This document shows positions 12,588-24,506 of a stretch of DNA of 64,000 bases, piece by piece. The stretch is taken from the NCBI GenBank assembly GCA_963978905.1, contig OZ022259.1, positions 49,060,727 through 49,124,726 on the forward strand. Direction: 5' to 3'. The stretch is from Trichostrongylus colubriformis. Lineage: Eukaryota > Nematoda > Chromadorea > Rhabditida > Trichostrongylidae. The notes beneath the pieces are model-generated. The model did no database searches. It was not told the DNA's origin and worked only from the letters and a program-made list of their open reading frames with translations. Numbering within the stretch: position 1 is the stretch's first letter; every line of letters starts with the position of its first letter. A program made the translations under genes and the position numbers.

Positions 12588-13961
12588 TATTGGGTTGGGG
12601 AATAAGTCCCCGCCGTTTTTTTCAACCCCGTTTTTCACATTGTTCCCTTCATCTTTCCACAAAGCTTATAAATGTTTTCGATAATACTTTTTCTGCTCTA
12701 CAAAATGCTACGATCTGTTTTTCGATTCCTCCGACTGCCTATTATTTATGAGGTTTGGAAATGAAGTACGCTGGACGCAAAAAATTGCCACTTGCGCACC
12801 TCATCTTTCTCGCTTGCCATCGAGATCAAAAAATGAATGTAAATATGTTTCGATAGAGCTTTTTCAGCTCTACAGAATGGTACCACTTATTATTCAAATC
12901 GCCCAACTTTTGCTGTTTTTGAGACTCAGAAATGCAGTACTCGCAAAAGTGTGCACTTTCGTTATCTCCTCTTCCTCGCCTACCATCGAGATTGGAGAGG
13001 ATGTGCATATATGCATTCGATAGGGCTTTTTTTGCTCTACAAGATGATACCACCCTTCTTTTGTATTCTCTCACATTTTAGCATGTAGGAATAGGTCGGC
13101 AGCTGTTTTTCAATTCGAAATTGCGTAATAAAAATGAATTTTTTCGGCAGAGTGCTCCCTATCATTCGATAGAGCTCTTTTCGCTCTACGAAGTTATGTT
13201 TATGGTTTTTGTAAGAATCAATTTTAGCAATTTTTTAGATCATTTGAAAGTCGACGCAATCGAGCATTTTTGACAGATGTAGTCGAAAATGCTCGATTTC
13301 GTCGATGGTCTAAAAAATGGCAAAAATTGATTAGAACAAAAACCGTAAGTACTGTCTTGTAGAGCAAAAAGAGTTCTATCGAATGATGCAAAACACTCCA
13401 CTGAAAAAATTCATTTTCATTATGCAATATTGAATTGAAAAACAGGTGAAAACTTACTGCTACATGCTAAAATATGAGAGGAAACAAAAGAAGAGTGGTA
13501 TCATATTGTAGAGCGAAGAAAGCTCTATCCAATGCGTATATGCACATCCTCTCCAATCTCGATGGTAGGCAAGGAAGAGAAAATAACGAAAGTGCACACT
13601 TTTGTGAGTACTGCATTTGTGAGTCTTAAAAACAGCAAAAAGTTGAGCGATTTGAATAATAAGTGGTACCATTCTGTAGAGCTGAAAAAGCTCTATCGAA
13701 ACATATATACATTCATTTTTTGATCTCGATGGCAAGCGAGAAAGATGAGGTGCGCAAGTGGCAATTTTTTGCGTCCAGCGTACTTCATTTCCAAACCTCA
13801 TAAATAATAGGTAGTCGGAGGAATCGAAAAACAGATCGTAGCATTTTGTAGAACAGAAAAAGTACTATCGAAAACATTTATAAGCTTTGTGGAAAGATGA
13901 AGGGAACAATGTGAAAAACGGGGTTGAAAAAAACGGCGGGGACTTATTCCCCAACCCAGTA
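12588..13961. mobile_element. 1.37 kb near-perfect palindromic foldback element
   Basis: The left arm starts TGGGTTGGGGAATAAGTCCC at 12591 and the right arm ends with its complement at 13958, flanked by TA on both sides (12588-12589, 13960-13961). The arms of about 680 bases are almost identical, and the symmetry centre is near 13275 (GAGCATTTTTGAC/GTCGAAAATGCTC). Each arm holds four copies of a small stem TAGAGC...GCTCTA preceded by TTCGA, at about 12677, 12849, 13017 and 13166, mirrored at about 13358, 13511, 13677 and 13849. The same 91-codon frame appears on both strands only because of the palindrome, and no transposase is visible. The TA flanks suggest mobilisation by a Tc1/mariner-class transposase. 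A palindrome this perfect could also be an assembly artefact. Confidence 0.85.
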
Positions 13962-13962
13962 A

Positions 13963-14464
13963 TACAGTAGCGGTCAAAAATATATGCGGTTTTGGGCTCT
14001 AACCATAACTTTGGTCGAAGTTTACATTTCTTATTCAATTTTTTTTTGTTTTTGAAGGCAACTGGTACTCAGTGAAGCAAAGTAGGGTGTAGTGTTGAGA
14101 TTGGAAAATTTACTTAACTAAAAACTCTAAAAATACCAAACCTTTACAAAAATTCAATTGGCCATGAAAAGCTTATAACTCATCGAACGGGCAGGTGGGC
14201 AGAAAATATTACGGAATGAGGCTGGGACTTTGTTGCACGCTATTTCAAATCCTAACAGCACTGAGGCACGGAGTTGACCATTTTCAGTGGTTTCAGTTAA
14301 ATAATTTTCCCAACCTTCACACTGCATCCTACTCGGCTGAAATACTTTATTTCATTGAGTAACAGTTGCCTTCAAAACACAAAAAAAGTTGAGCGAGATA
14401 TGCAAACACCGAACAAAGTTATGGTCAAAATCCCAAACCGCATATATTTTTGACCGCTACTGTA
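13963..14464. mobile_element. Tc1-like foldback MITE abutting the larger palindrome
   Basis: The ends are CAGTAGCGGTCAAAAATATA at 13965 and the exact complement finishing at 14462, with TA at 13963-13964 and 14463-14464. CAGT termini with TA duplication are the signature of Tc1-type elements. The two halves stay complementary for about 200 bases (for example TGAAGGCAACTG in both), so the whole element can fold into one hairpin. There is no coding capacity. It begins one base after the TA that flanks the previous element, so one of the two inserted at or beside the end of the other. Confidence 0.85.
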
Positions 14465-14799
14465 TGGCTATTAGAATAAATATATATAGAAACTATTGTA
14501 ATAACAGAAGATTAATAAACACTGCTACACTACATCAGATAAAGACGTCATGAACCTTTTATCTGATATGGTGAAACGTGTCTGCCATTATCTAATGTAG
14601 GAACGAAGTAATGGTAGCTCCTTTGCATTTTTACGTGTATGCCAGCTCGCGACATAAAACGATAAGTCGCGTCCCTCCTCACTTCCACCCCCCTCCCCCC
14701 CTCCCGACCAACATTGACCCTATGGTAGGGCTATGTAATGATTATCAGCAACTCAACTTTTTTTTATCCTCCTAGGTAGACTTGCAGAGTTACTGAACC

Positions 14800-15975
14800 T
14801 CAAAGGACAACATCGTTCAGGTTCGATATCTTCAAGGATGAACTGTAATCCCTAGCTCCTACAAATACAGCGCTTCCCATGTACTGCCCTCCGAAGTGAC
14901 TGTCTCCGAATGACACCAAGTTGGTTTCGAATATTCTTATCGGCCAAATGCAAATTTTCTGAGTAACGAAGTACGGTGACCTTTCTTGGACTTCGCTATC
15001 TGGCACAAAAGTCATCTTTCATGTGTGTTATATCAAATGCTTAAGAAATCCACTATGTCTATGTTCACAATGGTTTCGCTAGTGCTATTTATGCGGCCAC
15101 TGAAAAAAGCTTTAAGAAGATCACGGATCCCTTGTCATAGTACCTTAACAGGAAAGCACCCCAGAGAAGCCTGTAGAGAGGTGAAACATTCATGTGAATC
15201 CATTTTTGGAATGCGCCGTACCGTCCACTTCACGTCAAAATAATATGTACTTGCATTTGAATTCGAACTGGCTTATGCAATGACTTGCTGGAGCGACCTA
15301 CTGGAGCGTACGGAAAGGCGTAGACAAGCACTGATCCACAATTTGATTTCTGGGCTATGGGAGTGGAAACGGCGCCTTTTCTAATTATACCACATAGAAG
15401 AGGCTGGAACTTCAAAATCTGCTGTGCTTTATTGATCTTTTATACGTCGAATGAATCTGGCATGTACACAGAATATTTTGACAATGGATGTTGATCCGTT
15501 CTATTCCACTAAATTGCTCTTTGCACAGGACTTGCAATAGTTTATCTGTTGCAGTGACGATGCCTCCATGTGTTCAGGGTTCTAGTGATTGATGGTTGTA
15601 CTTTGAACGAGACCACGTCCTTCTTCTGAATATATCTGTCACATTAGTTACTTTTAGATAGAAAAATGAACGCGCTTCAGTTTTGTACTATCTGAACTTG
15701 ATCTTTGAGTCTTATTATCATTTTTTCATGTTAGGCACCCCTAATCGTCCGAATTCTCGTAATATTTTCCTTTTTCGAGATGGTAAGAGCAATGGAATAA
15801 AACCGGATAAAAGCATAAAAAAGGAAACTATTTGCAAAAAATTTTTGAAAAAAATTGTCAAAAAAGGAACCGTTCCAAGGATTTGCAATTGTACAATCGT
15901 TTGTCGATTGAGCATAGTGGTGTGGTATTCAGTCGATGTCAAGACTGGAGTTTTTCCTCCCTCGCAGGTCATAGT
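14800..15975 (-). CDS. Possible - strand gene fragment, unidentified
   Basis: Three - strand segments look exon-like. 15975-15871 has acceptor GTTTTGGTAG and donor GTTCCT and encodes TMTCEGGKTPVLTSTEYHTT. 15421-15251 encodes QILKFQPLLCGIIRKG and VLVYAFPYAPVGRSSKS before a possible donor GTACAT. 15015-14800 encodes MTFVPDSEVQERSPYF and FGDSHFGGQYMGSAVFVGA and ends in TGA. All three can be read in phase 0, and the first and last show a purine bias at codon position 1. A piece between the first two (about 15.54-15.66 kb) could be another exon, but its phase does not settle. No domain is recognisable. Runs this long arise by chance in AT-rich DNA, so the call is tentative. Confidence 0.22.
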
Positions 15976-18397
15976 CTACCAAAACGATTGCTGAGAACCA
16001 AAGGTACACACGCCTTGGGTGAGTGTGCCATACCACGAAGTCAAGCTTCAGCGCTAGTCGAGCATCTCCAGGAGGGGCGCGGGGCTGTATTCATGTCTGT
16101 TTAGTTGTTTGGATGATAGGAGGGGTTTATGGTTTTTGCTTCTCTGTCTTTTCAGTTTTACACCCCTGTAACACTTGAAGTCGAAGGCCCGTGGAAGGCA
16201 CACAACAAACACAATCGGATGGGGTTGTATGAGCCTATGAATTGGTGTGTATGCAGGGCTTCGTCTTGAAAGAGACGACTCCACATCGGAGTGTGCATTA
16301 GGACACTCGCATTGAGTCACAGCGAGCAGGGTCGGAGCGTAATGCATTTCAGTGCTCTTGTTGTGAATTGACTGCGCGCTAAGAGGCCCGACCGCTGCCT
16401 TCCCCCGTTAGCTGACCTAATGCTAAAATCCTGATGAACACCTGCTTTATCTTGTTCCCTCAACACGAAGGCGATGTTAATGCCGTTGGATATTCAAAGT
16501 TTTAGAAATGGTTCAAATGTTTTTCATTGAAAGCTAAGGTAAGCACGAGCTCATTGTTGAAAGCTACTGTTCGAAGAAGACGTTTTCTGTTTTCTATGCC
16601 TCTATTTCAACTTCGCTTTTTTATTTGATTATTGTTCACTGTCCTTATTTTTGCACTGCATTGCCTTTCAAAGAGAGTTGATAAGTGGCTCGGTTTATTT
16701 AAGACGTTATCGTGACACTCTTTTTCGCCATAATTGCCAACCACTGAACAGGCACGAACAGCGTTCGCAGAAAGAGAGACACTCTAATTCTCCAGAAAAG
16801 CGAATACTCACGTCAGTATCTTAACCTTTTGATTTTAACAAATGAAGTCAAAGAAACTTGTCATATGTTATCATTCAATAAAACTCGGTAATTTTTATCA
16901 GAATATGTGTGTGTGTGTGTGCGTCCTGAATATTCTCGTCACTGAGGTACTTCATTTCAAGAAATTATGTACTGAGATTTAGCGAACCTCTTTCATTTGC
17001 TTGAACCGTTCTTGATTGGAAAAATACTATCAAAACTTTCACCCAGATAACTTTTCCAAAGCAATTAAGCTATTCGTTGGCGCTCTTCCTGTTCCCTTTT
17101 AACGAGTCCGTCCCCACTCTTCTCACACGGTATGGGTATTTGGGAATGCGTATCGTTAGAAAAACAGTGGGCGGAGGTGGTGTAGTGACAGGTATAGCGC
17201 TCTCTAGCTACTCTCATGAAAAATTCTAGAAAAAATTTCGATTTCTCGAGAAATTGAGCTTGGACGGGTTTCAGTAGACATGGTGCCCAGAGAATGTATG
17301 CAATTGGAGCAAAGTGATTACTCAATTGAGAATTGGAGTCAGCTGATTAACTCTATGCATGCATTTATGATCTTACATAGTCTGCAACCAATTTCAAATA
17401 CTTCGCGAATTGTGTGCCTATGAGGCTTGTTGCGGTATCACTAGAAGCAGTTTTTTTATTCGCATCCGTCAAGGGGTGGAGCTTGCATGATGGGCGGGAT
17501 GAGATGACGGTAGGTTTTGAATAGCTGCAATTCTATTGAATCGATTTGTAATATCATTTTGACCCGTATCAAGAATTGCGCCATGCATCTAAATTTCATT
17601 CACTACCAGGTGTCTGCGGTTAAAGGTTTTTCAAATGTGCGAAGCCCGATTCAGTGTTTTCCATCCTAGCACGCAAGGCAGTCTCCAATCAGATATCCCT
17701 TGAGGAATGAGGAAGTTGATTGTAGTGTAGCGTAGAGTAAATTAAGGAGGTCCCTTTCTAGAAGCAACAATGCAGCACCAGTGCTTAAACTGCGGAGTAT
17801 TAGCCTTGGAGAAAAAGCAGGCAATTTCGAGCTCTTATTTTTGTTTGCCCAAAACTCCATCCCAACTTGACGTGCCTCAACAACTCCGTATTGGAGCTTT
17901 ATACATCGCATCGATCTTGTTTCATGTTTATCCACTTCTGAAGCCGTTAATAACAATATTGAACAGAGTGAAAGAGGAAAGCAAGCAATGAGAATAACAA
18001 CTGAGTAGGCAATCTTGTTATGGTTATAGGGTTGACTAACTCCTAGACTATGTTTTCAGCTCTAATACTCTTGCTTGTTGTTTTGAAGATTTTTAAAAAT
18101 AGCCTCTGTACACAGCTTGGATGGGAATTCCTCAAAATCCATTGAAGGACCTTTTAAAATTAGTGAAAGAAGCCCTGACGAAAATCTTGTGGAAAATTCC
18201 TGCCTTCTCCGAATCACCTAAATCATTGATAGGTGAGGTGGCCAGAGGGCATGCATATTAACAACATTGCTATAACAGACCAACATTTTGCAGTTTTTGT
18301 TTATAGGGGTATGGCTTGGAAAGGGGCGGAGTATGTGAAGTGACGGCCGTGGCTGGAAGAATGACAGCTGTGTAGAAGTTTTTTTTTTTCTGTTCAG

Positions 18398-19221
18398 AAC
18401 CCACTGATCCCCAGACTATTGTTCGACCCCGATTCTTCATTTTCTTGATTTTGTTGATCGGTTTAAAAGTAAACAGGAGTTCAGGAGTTGAACATATACG
18501 TATAGGCCTGGGTGTGATTTTCTAATAATTCCAAGGAAAGCCTTCAAAACTATGTGTTGCGATGCAATCGAGAGTTGAGTGAGTTAATAGTAAATCCCTG
18601 GTTTTTCAAAGCTGTGAGAAGCCCTTTTACCTTCACTGTAAAGTCTCCAGTTGTAATATAAGGGATAGCGCGACCCTTTTTATATCCCCAGTTTTAGCCT
18701 GTACATCCTGTATGCATCTATACATATACCCTGTAGTACTACATTCATGGCACTAACCTTGACATCTTTCTCCGTGGTGGTGTGGTTTGTGGGAAGGGGC
18801 GGAATTTGTGTGAAGGAAGTACCTCCGGTCATCGTAGTTGGCAATTTCATAATACGTGGACTAGGTTTTTTTTTTTCCTTTACTAGGAATTATTGATGCA
18901 CTTTTTCGAGAAACAACAGGACTTTGCACTGAAAATGACGCAGTGTTTTTCAAATTTCAAAGCCTCTTGACACTATTTACTGTTCTTAAATGACTTTACC
19001 GAAGTTCCTTAAATGATTTCGAAGCAAACTGCACTCACTGTTCTGCAGATGCGCTACAAATGTCCCGTCGAGGTTGCTCTTCAGATATCATTGTGTTTTC
19101 CCACACTTCATCTCTCACACCGCCAATCGAAAGCGACAACTCGGTTGGCGCACACGCGGCGAAAGATAGCGCTGTATGCGCTCACGATTCCAATCTTCTC
19201 AACTTGAAACCTTATTTTTGA
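18398..19221 (+). CDS. Candidate exon pair of a small membrane protein, unidentified
   Basis: 18398-18468 follows a strong pyrimidine tract and TTCAG. It encodes PTDPQTIVRPR and a hydrophobic stretch FFIFLILLIGLK before a GTAAAC donor. 19049-19221 follows TGTTCTGCAG and encodes ALQMSRRGCSSDIIV through HDSNLLNLKPYF to a TGA. The two do not join directly (phase 0 to a two-base start), so either an exon is missing or the pairing is wrong. There is no family match. Listed only because both splice contexts are good. Confidence 0.15.
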
Positions 19222-21839
19222 AATCTTGGACCGTGTCTCGATTTCAGGTCTGCTACTTTCGCTATTCATTCTTACCACCTTTTTTAAAGTTGTGTGAAGG
19301 ATAGGGTATAGCTGAAAACACTAGTGTTAGATTTTTGGTGATGGAGCATAAATTATTAATTTTGTTTGCTGTGTGCCACGCTTCCACCTTACATTCAAGA
19401 TAGCGTATTTAATTTGAAGAAACGTCTTTCCGAGTTAGATTCATAATTCTTCTCATAAGTACCACGAAAATCCTGAGCTCCATGGCAGTAACCGGTATGA
19501 CTCACGGCTTGCGATTCGAGAATTAAGAGAATGAAGAGTTAAGCGTTGGTGAATTTCTCCAAAAAGCGCTACGTGTTTGACCTCCATGCAGAATTGTGGA
19601 GACTACTAAAGTATCTTGACCTGTATAATCCCAATCGAAAGAGGTTTTTGTGCTTGGGTGAACTCTGTAAGTCAACTGTGAGCGTGCCTATGGAAGAATT
19701 GGTAGGCCTCGCACGGGATGCAATCTCATATCGCGTCAATAAAGCTAACTTCAGGACAGCCTTTTTCGCTTGAGGTAGCTATTTATAGATTGCCCCAAGA
19801 ATCCGTTGCACCCAAGAAGGCTCGAATAACTACCATTCCGTATTTTTCCATTCGATGGAAAAATAATTTTTGAATTCTCAGCAAATTTCAGGAAAAATTC
19901 AAAGTGACAATTCTATCTTTATGTTTTTTTGAATCGCACTTCGCCCGTTGTTTTCATTCTGAGATGAAACAGATATCAGCAGCCAACTTTTTCATTTCTA
20001 ACACCCCAAACCTTTCAACTGCCATGTAAATGAACAATGGAATTGTGAGAACAGCTTATCAACTGACTCATTATCAGAACCATTATTCTTTGACCAATGC
20101 AACCGTGCGCTCCATATTTGGAATACTGAATAGCGCATACTCGAACAGCACTTCAAACAATTTTATCTCTATAGGTTGTTCCTATGAAATTGCAGTAATT
20201 GATAATTAGAACTTCATTGGGTTGAATAGGCAATGTTTACAAACCTTAAGAGCCCATCCAAAGTTTCATAACGATTTCATGAAATCAAAAGTAATCGGGC
20301 ATCATGAGCAAGGAAAAATGGAAGTATGTAGTGCTAGGGAAATTGTGAACCTGTGCCGAGCTCCTTTGGCACCTGCTTCTGCCGCCCTATACTCCATCAT
20401 TTTTCAGGTAATCTTTCTCTTGAAATGATGCCAAGATCATTTTGTTAAACTACATATTGTACCAACCAAAAGAAAAAAGTGCAGATTTTTGTTCGGAGGG
20501 CTAAACACTTCGTTCGTGACTAACAAGTTCGTATCTCGCTCCAAACCATAACAGTTTCTTAGCCTTTCAGGTTATTCTTGACTGGTAGAAACATTATTGG
20601 AATAAAAAACTTGCCAATTACTTGATTGGTCTAGTTTAGGCACCCTCCCATTTTTGGATGCAAAGTCGAATTTATGGCGTGTCTGTACAAAAGTAAATTA
20701 TGCAAGAATAGGATAGCTAAGATGTAGCTGCCCCGCAGAGCATCCATGCACACGTAGAATATCATTTCTGATTTTTTTAGAAAAGTGTTAATTATAACGC
20801 GTTCAGGACTCGGGGGAAGGATTTGCTTATTCGCGGCAGGGGCTAGACAACAAAGTTCGATTGTATTAAGTTATACTATGGAGTTAGCTTTGAGAGGAGG
20901 AGGTTATTGCATTTTTCAGAGATATCGTCATCACTGTGGCGCCAGTTTCATCTTAAAACTACTGTCAATTTAAGGCTAGTAAAAAAAAACAAAAATAAAA
21001 ACTGGAACAAAGTCTCATTTGTTGTTTTTTTGTTTCATTACAAGCAGCTTTATTTTTGTCTGCTATAAAAATTTCGTGAGTTTCGCCCAATCCACAACAG
21101 CGAAGCCTAAACCTGCAATGCCCTCGGAACGGAAATTGGTTCTAAATTATTTATGGGCAAGACAGTTACCGGTTAAAGATCAGGGCCAGATACGTCTTCA
21201 GCTTCCTATGAGATTTTCTGAATTCTTCACGTGCATGGCGTATTTTGAAGGCTTGATTAACGCTTGCCCATTTTCTTTAAGTTTTCGTTTTATCGTAATA
21301 GTCTAGAAACAATTTTTCTCGGAAATTTTATGAAGGCCATGAGACATTCAAAGAGACTTGACCGAATTTACATGAAACTTTCTAAAAGTATAAATTTTAA
21401 AAGAGTGGAGTAGAATTGAGAATTTGAGAGAACAGCATTACAGAATTCGACGTCGCGCATGCCCGTGTTGCAGTCATACTATAGAAACAAAAGTCACATA
21501 CCTTTCGCCGATCGATTATCGATTGTATCATTGCTTTTTACTTTGATCACTGACTCAGTAAAATTTAGAAGATTTGCGGTTAGAGTGAATCTGCTTTTTT
21601 TTTTGAAAAAAACTGGTTAAAATCGAAAAACGAAATCTTTTGCATAGGACTGCGGCAACTCAAAAAGTTATTGTACCTCAAATATAGGGCAAGAAATTAA
21701 GTCATAATTTGCTTTCCTACGCTCTATATCTGGCACTTTATCGCAAGCGAAGTGTGAATCTATTCATTAGAATCCATCTGGCCGAGTGCCAACTCAGTAC
21801 ATCTCGCCGAATTCGTTACGTCAAAAGCGCCTCCTAACA

Positions 21840-23170
21840 AGGGAGGTCTTTCAGGTCATGACGCGCTTTTGGAAAACGGTTTTTTCCATTATATGGGGGT
21901 ACCTACATGAAACATATAACTGACTTCCATTTTTGCTGTGCGTTCCTATAAATGCCAAAAAAGGAGTGAAAAAATTTTTTCTCAAAAAGGCGATTTTAAC
22001 CCACTTATTGTAACGCACACCCTTTGTAACTTTGATCACGTGCAGATCCAAAGGAGTTCGTCTATTTCATATCCAAAACAAAGTCAAACACGGTAAAAAA
22101 TAAAATTTTGTCTCAACCATGTACTAAAAGTACGTAGCAGTTTAATAACGGTTCCCCGATATACGACTACTGCGGCGACCGGTTGGCCTACTGGATACGA
22201 CGATGGGCTCTCAAACGGACGAAGTGCATAGGTTGGTGGTTCGAAACCCGGCGTTGCAGAACTTTTGCATTTTTTTGCCTTCACTGTTTCATCTTCACAT
22301 ATGTCTGTTTATGCCAAATGACTATAATTTCCGTTGACAGCATGCCAAAATGACTCTATTTACAAATTGTCAATGAATTTGATGATGTGACCTTCTTGAA
22401 CATGAAAGGGCCCGTAGCGCTCGAATTTCGCGATTTCGCACAAAATGAGTGCCATATTCGTTTTCAGGGGGTCAAACTACCCTTAGATACACATTTATAG
22501 CCAATTCCATATTTTGACCCTAACTTCGAGAAAGTATGTTTGGCGGTGGTGCATGGTGCACCTTCTATTCGTACAAGAGAATGACAAACAAAACCGATGA
22601 AAATCAATGTAATATGCACAGCACGAGTGCCTATCGCTTTATCTCCACCTACCAAGCATTGAGCAAGAGAAATAGAGAGAATTTCCGGACAAGTAATATC
22701 GCCGTCTCCTTCATCGAATGTGCAGTCGAAGGTATACCAACGCCCAGCCCAAATTTTCGAATTTGGGTCAAAACCTCGATTGGGCTGGAAACTTACCCCT
22801 AAGGGTAGTTCGACCTCCTTAACACGAATATGAAATCCGTTTTGCGCAAAAACGCCTCGTTCGTGAGCTATGAGCGCTGAAAGGTCAAAAGGCTGGACTG
22901 TCAAACTTGCTGAAAACTGACAGTAGAGGGTAGTCTGGAATTCTAAATGTGATTACTGTACTTATTTTTCATATTTAAGTGTTTCTGAGCCCAAAAACTA
23001 AAAATCCAAATTTTGCAAAAATTTGACCTCGGCGGGGATCGAACCATCAACCCCGTTTTTGGCATTCGTAAGGGCGCGCAGCAAAAATGGACATCACTTA
23101 TATGCTTCCTGTATGTACCCCCATACATGCAAAAAGCGGCATTCAAAAAGCGCGTCATGAGTTGGAAGAC
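21840..23170. mobile_element. Degenerate 1.3 kb inverted-repeat element with tRNA-like segments
   Basis: The outer arms pair between 21845-21965 and 23040-23165 (CATGACGCGCTTTT and TATGGGGGTAC in one arm, complements in the other). Inner arms pair between about 22420-22510 and 22765-22850 (CATATTCGT, GGTCAAACTACCCTTA against TAAGGGTAGTTCGACC). Identity by eye is about 70-75 percent, so it is old. Each half carries a Pol III B-box-like GGTTCGA motif in mirrored orientation (22229 on +, near 23040 on -). There is no transposase. The target duplication cannot be fixed because the outer edges have decayed. Confidence 0.6.
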
Positions 23171-24000
23171 CTTCCCTGTAAGTGGGTATGCAAGCCGTTG
23201 CCGTGGACGGACATCTCAATTTCATTTATAATTCGCCCATCGACATCGACGACGACTGGGTTGCAGACGACTAGGCAAAGGCCCGTTTTGTTCACATTCG
23301 CCGGGCACAGCGCCACACTCTCCTTTCTCTCGCCGGTCCTTAATCGCTCCTCGGATTTTTGGCGGCGGATTCTGTGGCATGCTGCAAACACCTCCTCGCC
23401 TCGGCCGCCATCCCTCCCTCCTCTTCACCTCGTCGTCTCTCTGTCTTCATCGGCCGCCGACTCTCTAGCACTCTCTCTCCATCGTCATTACTATCACACA
23501 CCCATTGGCGGCCAGCAAATCCACTTCACATAAACATTACCTTCTAATCATTCGGATGAATCGACGACTCACATCCATTCCTGGCTGATAGTATCACTAT
23601 CACTCGCCTTGTAACCCTTTCACCCCTACGAATATACGTATGCCGTCGGTCATTTGACGTTGTTTTTCCGTGTCGGATGTCTACGAGACTCAATTGGCAA
23701 GGCGCCAGTTCCTAGACTTGCCGTCTTATACCGTCAACATCTTCGTGAACTACTCCGCCGTGTACTCCGCCAAAAATGGATGCATCGTGCGAACGTACAG
23801 ACGCGCACAGCGCTTCAGCTCCTCGAACGCCGTCAGCTGGCGCTTATTCGGTTTTTTGTGCATCTCCTCGGTCGTCGTTATCCCGATTCCGCGTTTCATG
23901 GTTATGTGGTAGCGGCCCTGGCGTCTGCTCTTCAACTATGTTTTTTTCATCTTTTTCCATCCATTTGCCTTTCATGCATACACGAATCTCGTACATCATA

Positions 24001-24506
24001 TTAGGTTGGACGGGAAGTTCTGGGACACTTTTTGTTTTTTCCTGTAGAAACCTGTAAAGAATTGTGGGACAGTCCATGGTAAGGGTATATAGATGGAGTG
24101 TGAAGGACTCTTCACTAGTCTGGTTATCACCACTATGGCTTCGACAAGCGGCGAATCTGAGCCTATTTCGCGAGAAGGTCTTCGACTGCTGATTCTTCAT
24201 GAGTACCGCCTTGGTAGTTCTGCGCGCCTGGCGGCCGACAGAATCAACCACTCGATGGGTGCGAACACCACTTCGAAGTCTACGGTGATTCGGTGGTATC
24301 AGCGTTTCGGTGAAGGACAGACAACGCTAGAAGATGAACCACGCTCAGGACGTCCTCCGGTCTTCGATGTCGACGCCCTGACAGCTGCCGTTGAAGAAGT
24401 TGAAGAAGAAGATTGAAGACTTTGGTGACTGAAGTTACATGTGAATAAAATTAAAATAAATTGAATTTTTCTCACAAGGTGTCCCAGAACTTCCCGTCCA
24501 ACCTAA
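24001..24506 (+). mobile_element. Internally deleted mariner-family transposon
   Basis: The ends are perfect inverted repeats of at least 25 bases (TTAGGTTGGACGGGAAGTTC at the left; its complement ends in GTCCAACCTAA at the right), flanked on both sides by the TA target duplication (23999-24000 and 24507-24508). A reading frame at 24093-24416 encodes only the N-terminal DNA-binding part of a mariner transposase: a helix-turn-helix of the SETMAR type (LILHEYRLGSSARLAADRIN, VIRWYQRFGEG, LEDEPRSGRPP). It then ends in an acidic tail (AAVEEVEEED) and a stop. The DDD catalytic domain is absent, so the copy cannot transpose by itself. The clean ends suggest a recent insertion. Confidence 0.9.
24093..24416 (+). 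pseudogene. Truncated mariner transposase (DNA-binding domain only)
   Basis: The reading frame is 107 codons. The likely real start is the later ATG before ASTSGESEPISREG, which matches the usual mariner start better than the first ATG. It contains both helix-turn-helix motifs and the GRPP linker that follows them. A full-length mariner transposase has about 340-350 residues, so roughly three quarters, including all catalytic aspartates, is deleted. If translated, such a fragment could still bind the terminal repeats. That effect is speculation. Confidence 0.8.

Larger units (their letters stand above)
14465..21839. other. Mostly gene-free, a few weak exon candidates
   Basis: Apart from the candidates listed at 14800-15975 and 18398-19221, I see a SINE-A head fragment at 17170-17215, a short GT repeat at 16913-16922, and several open frames of 60-75 codons (17770, 19546, 20222) that I cannot tell from chance. 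Confidence 0.45.

Noticed and set aside
12748..13801. Identical 91-112-codon frames on both strands taken as a transposase
   Set aside because: They are mirror copies produced by the palindrome and show no transposase motif.
19980..20588. Coding exon(s) with in-frame TAA and TAG read through
   Set aside because: A long frame here is broken by two stop codons and could be joined to a short exon ending VILDW. Without a homologue it cannot be told from chance, and recoding would be an unsupported claim.
22178..22262. tRNA gene on the + strand
   Set aside because: A- and B-box-like motifs and a pairing TGCGGCG/CGTTGCA are present, but the T stem does not pair and no clean anticodon stem forms. 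It is treated as part of the inverted-repeat element.
23087..24004. Several overlapping 80-148-codon frames in a GC-richer patch
   Set aside because: Frames on both strands are open together, which is typical of locally high G+C content and not of a gene. None carries a motif.
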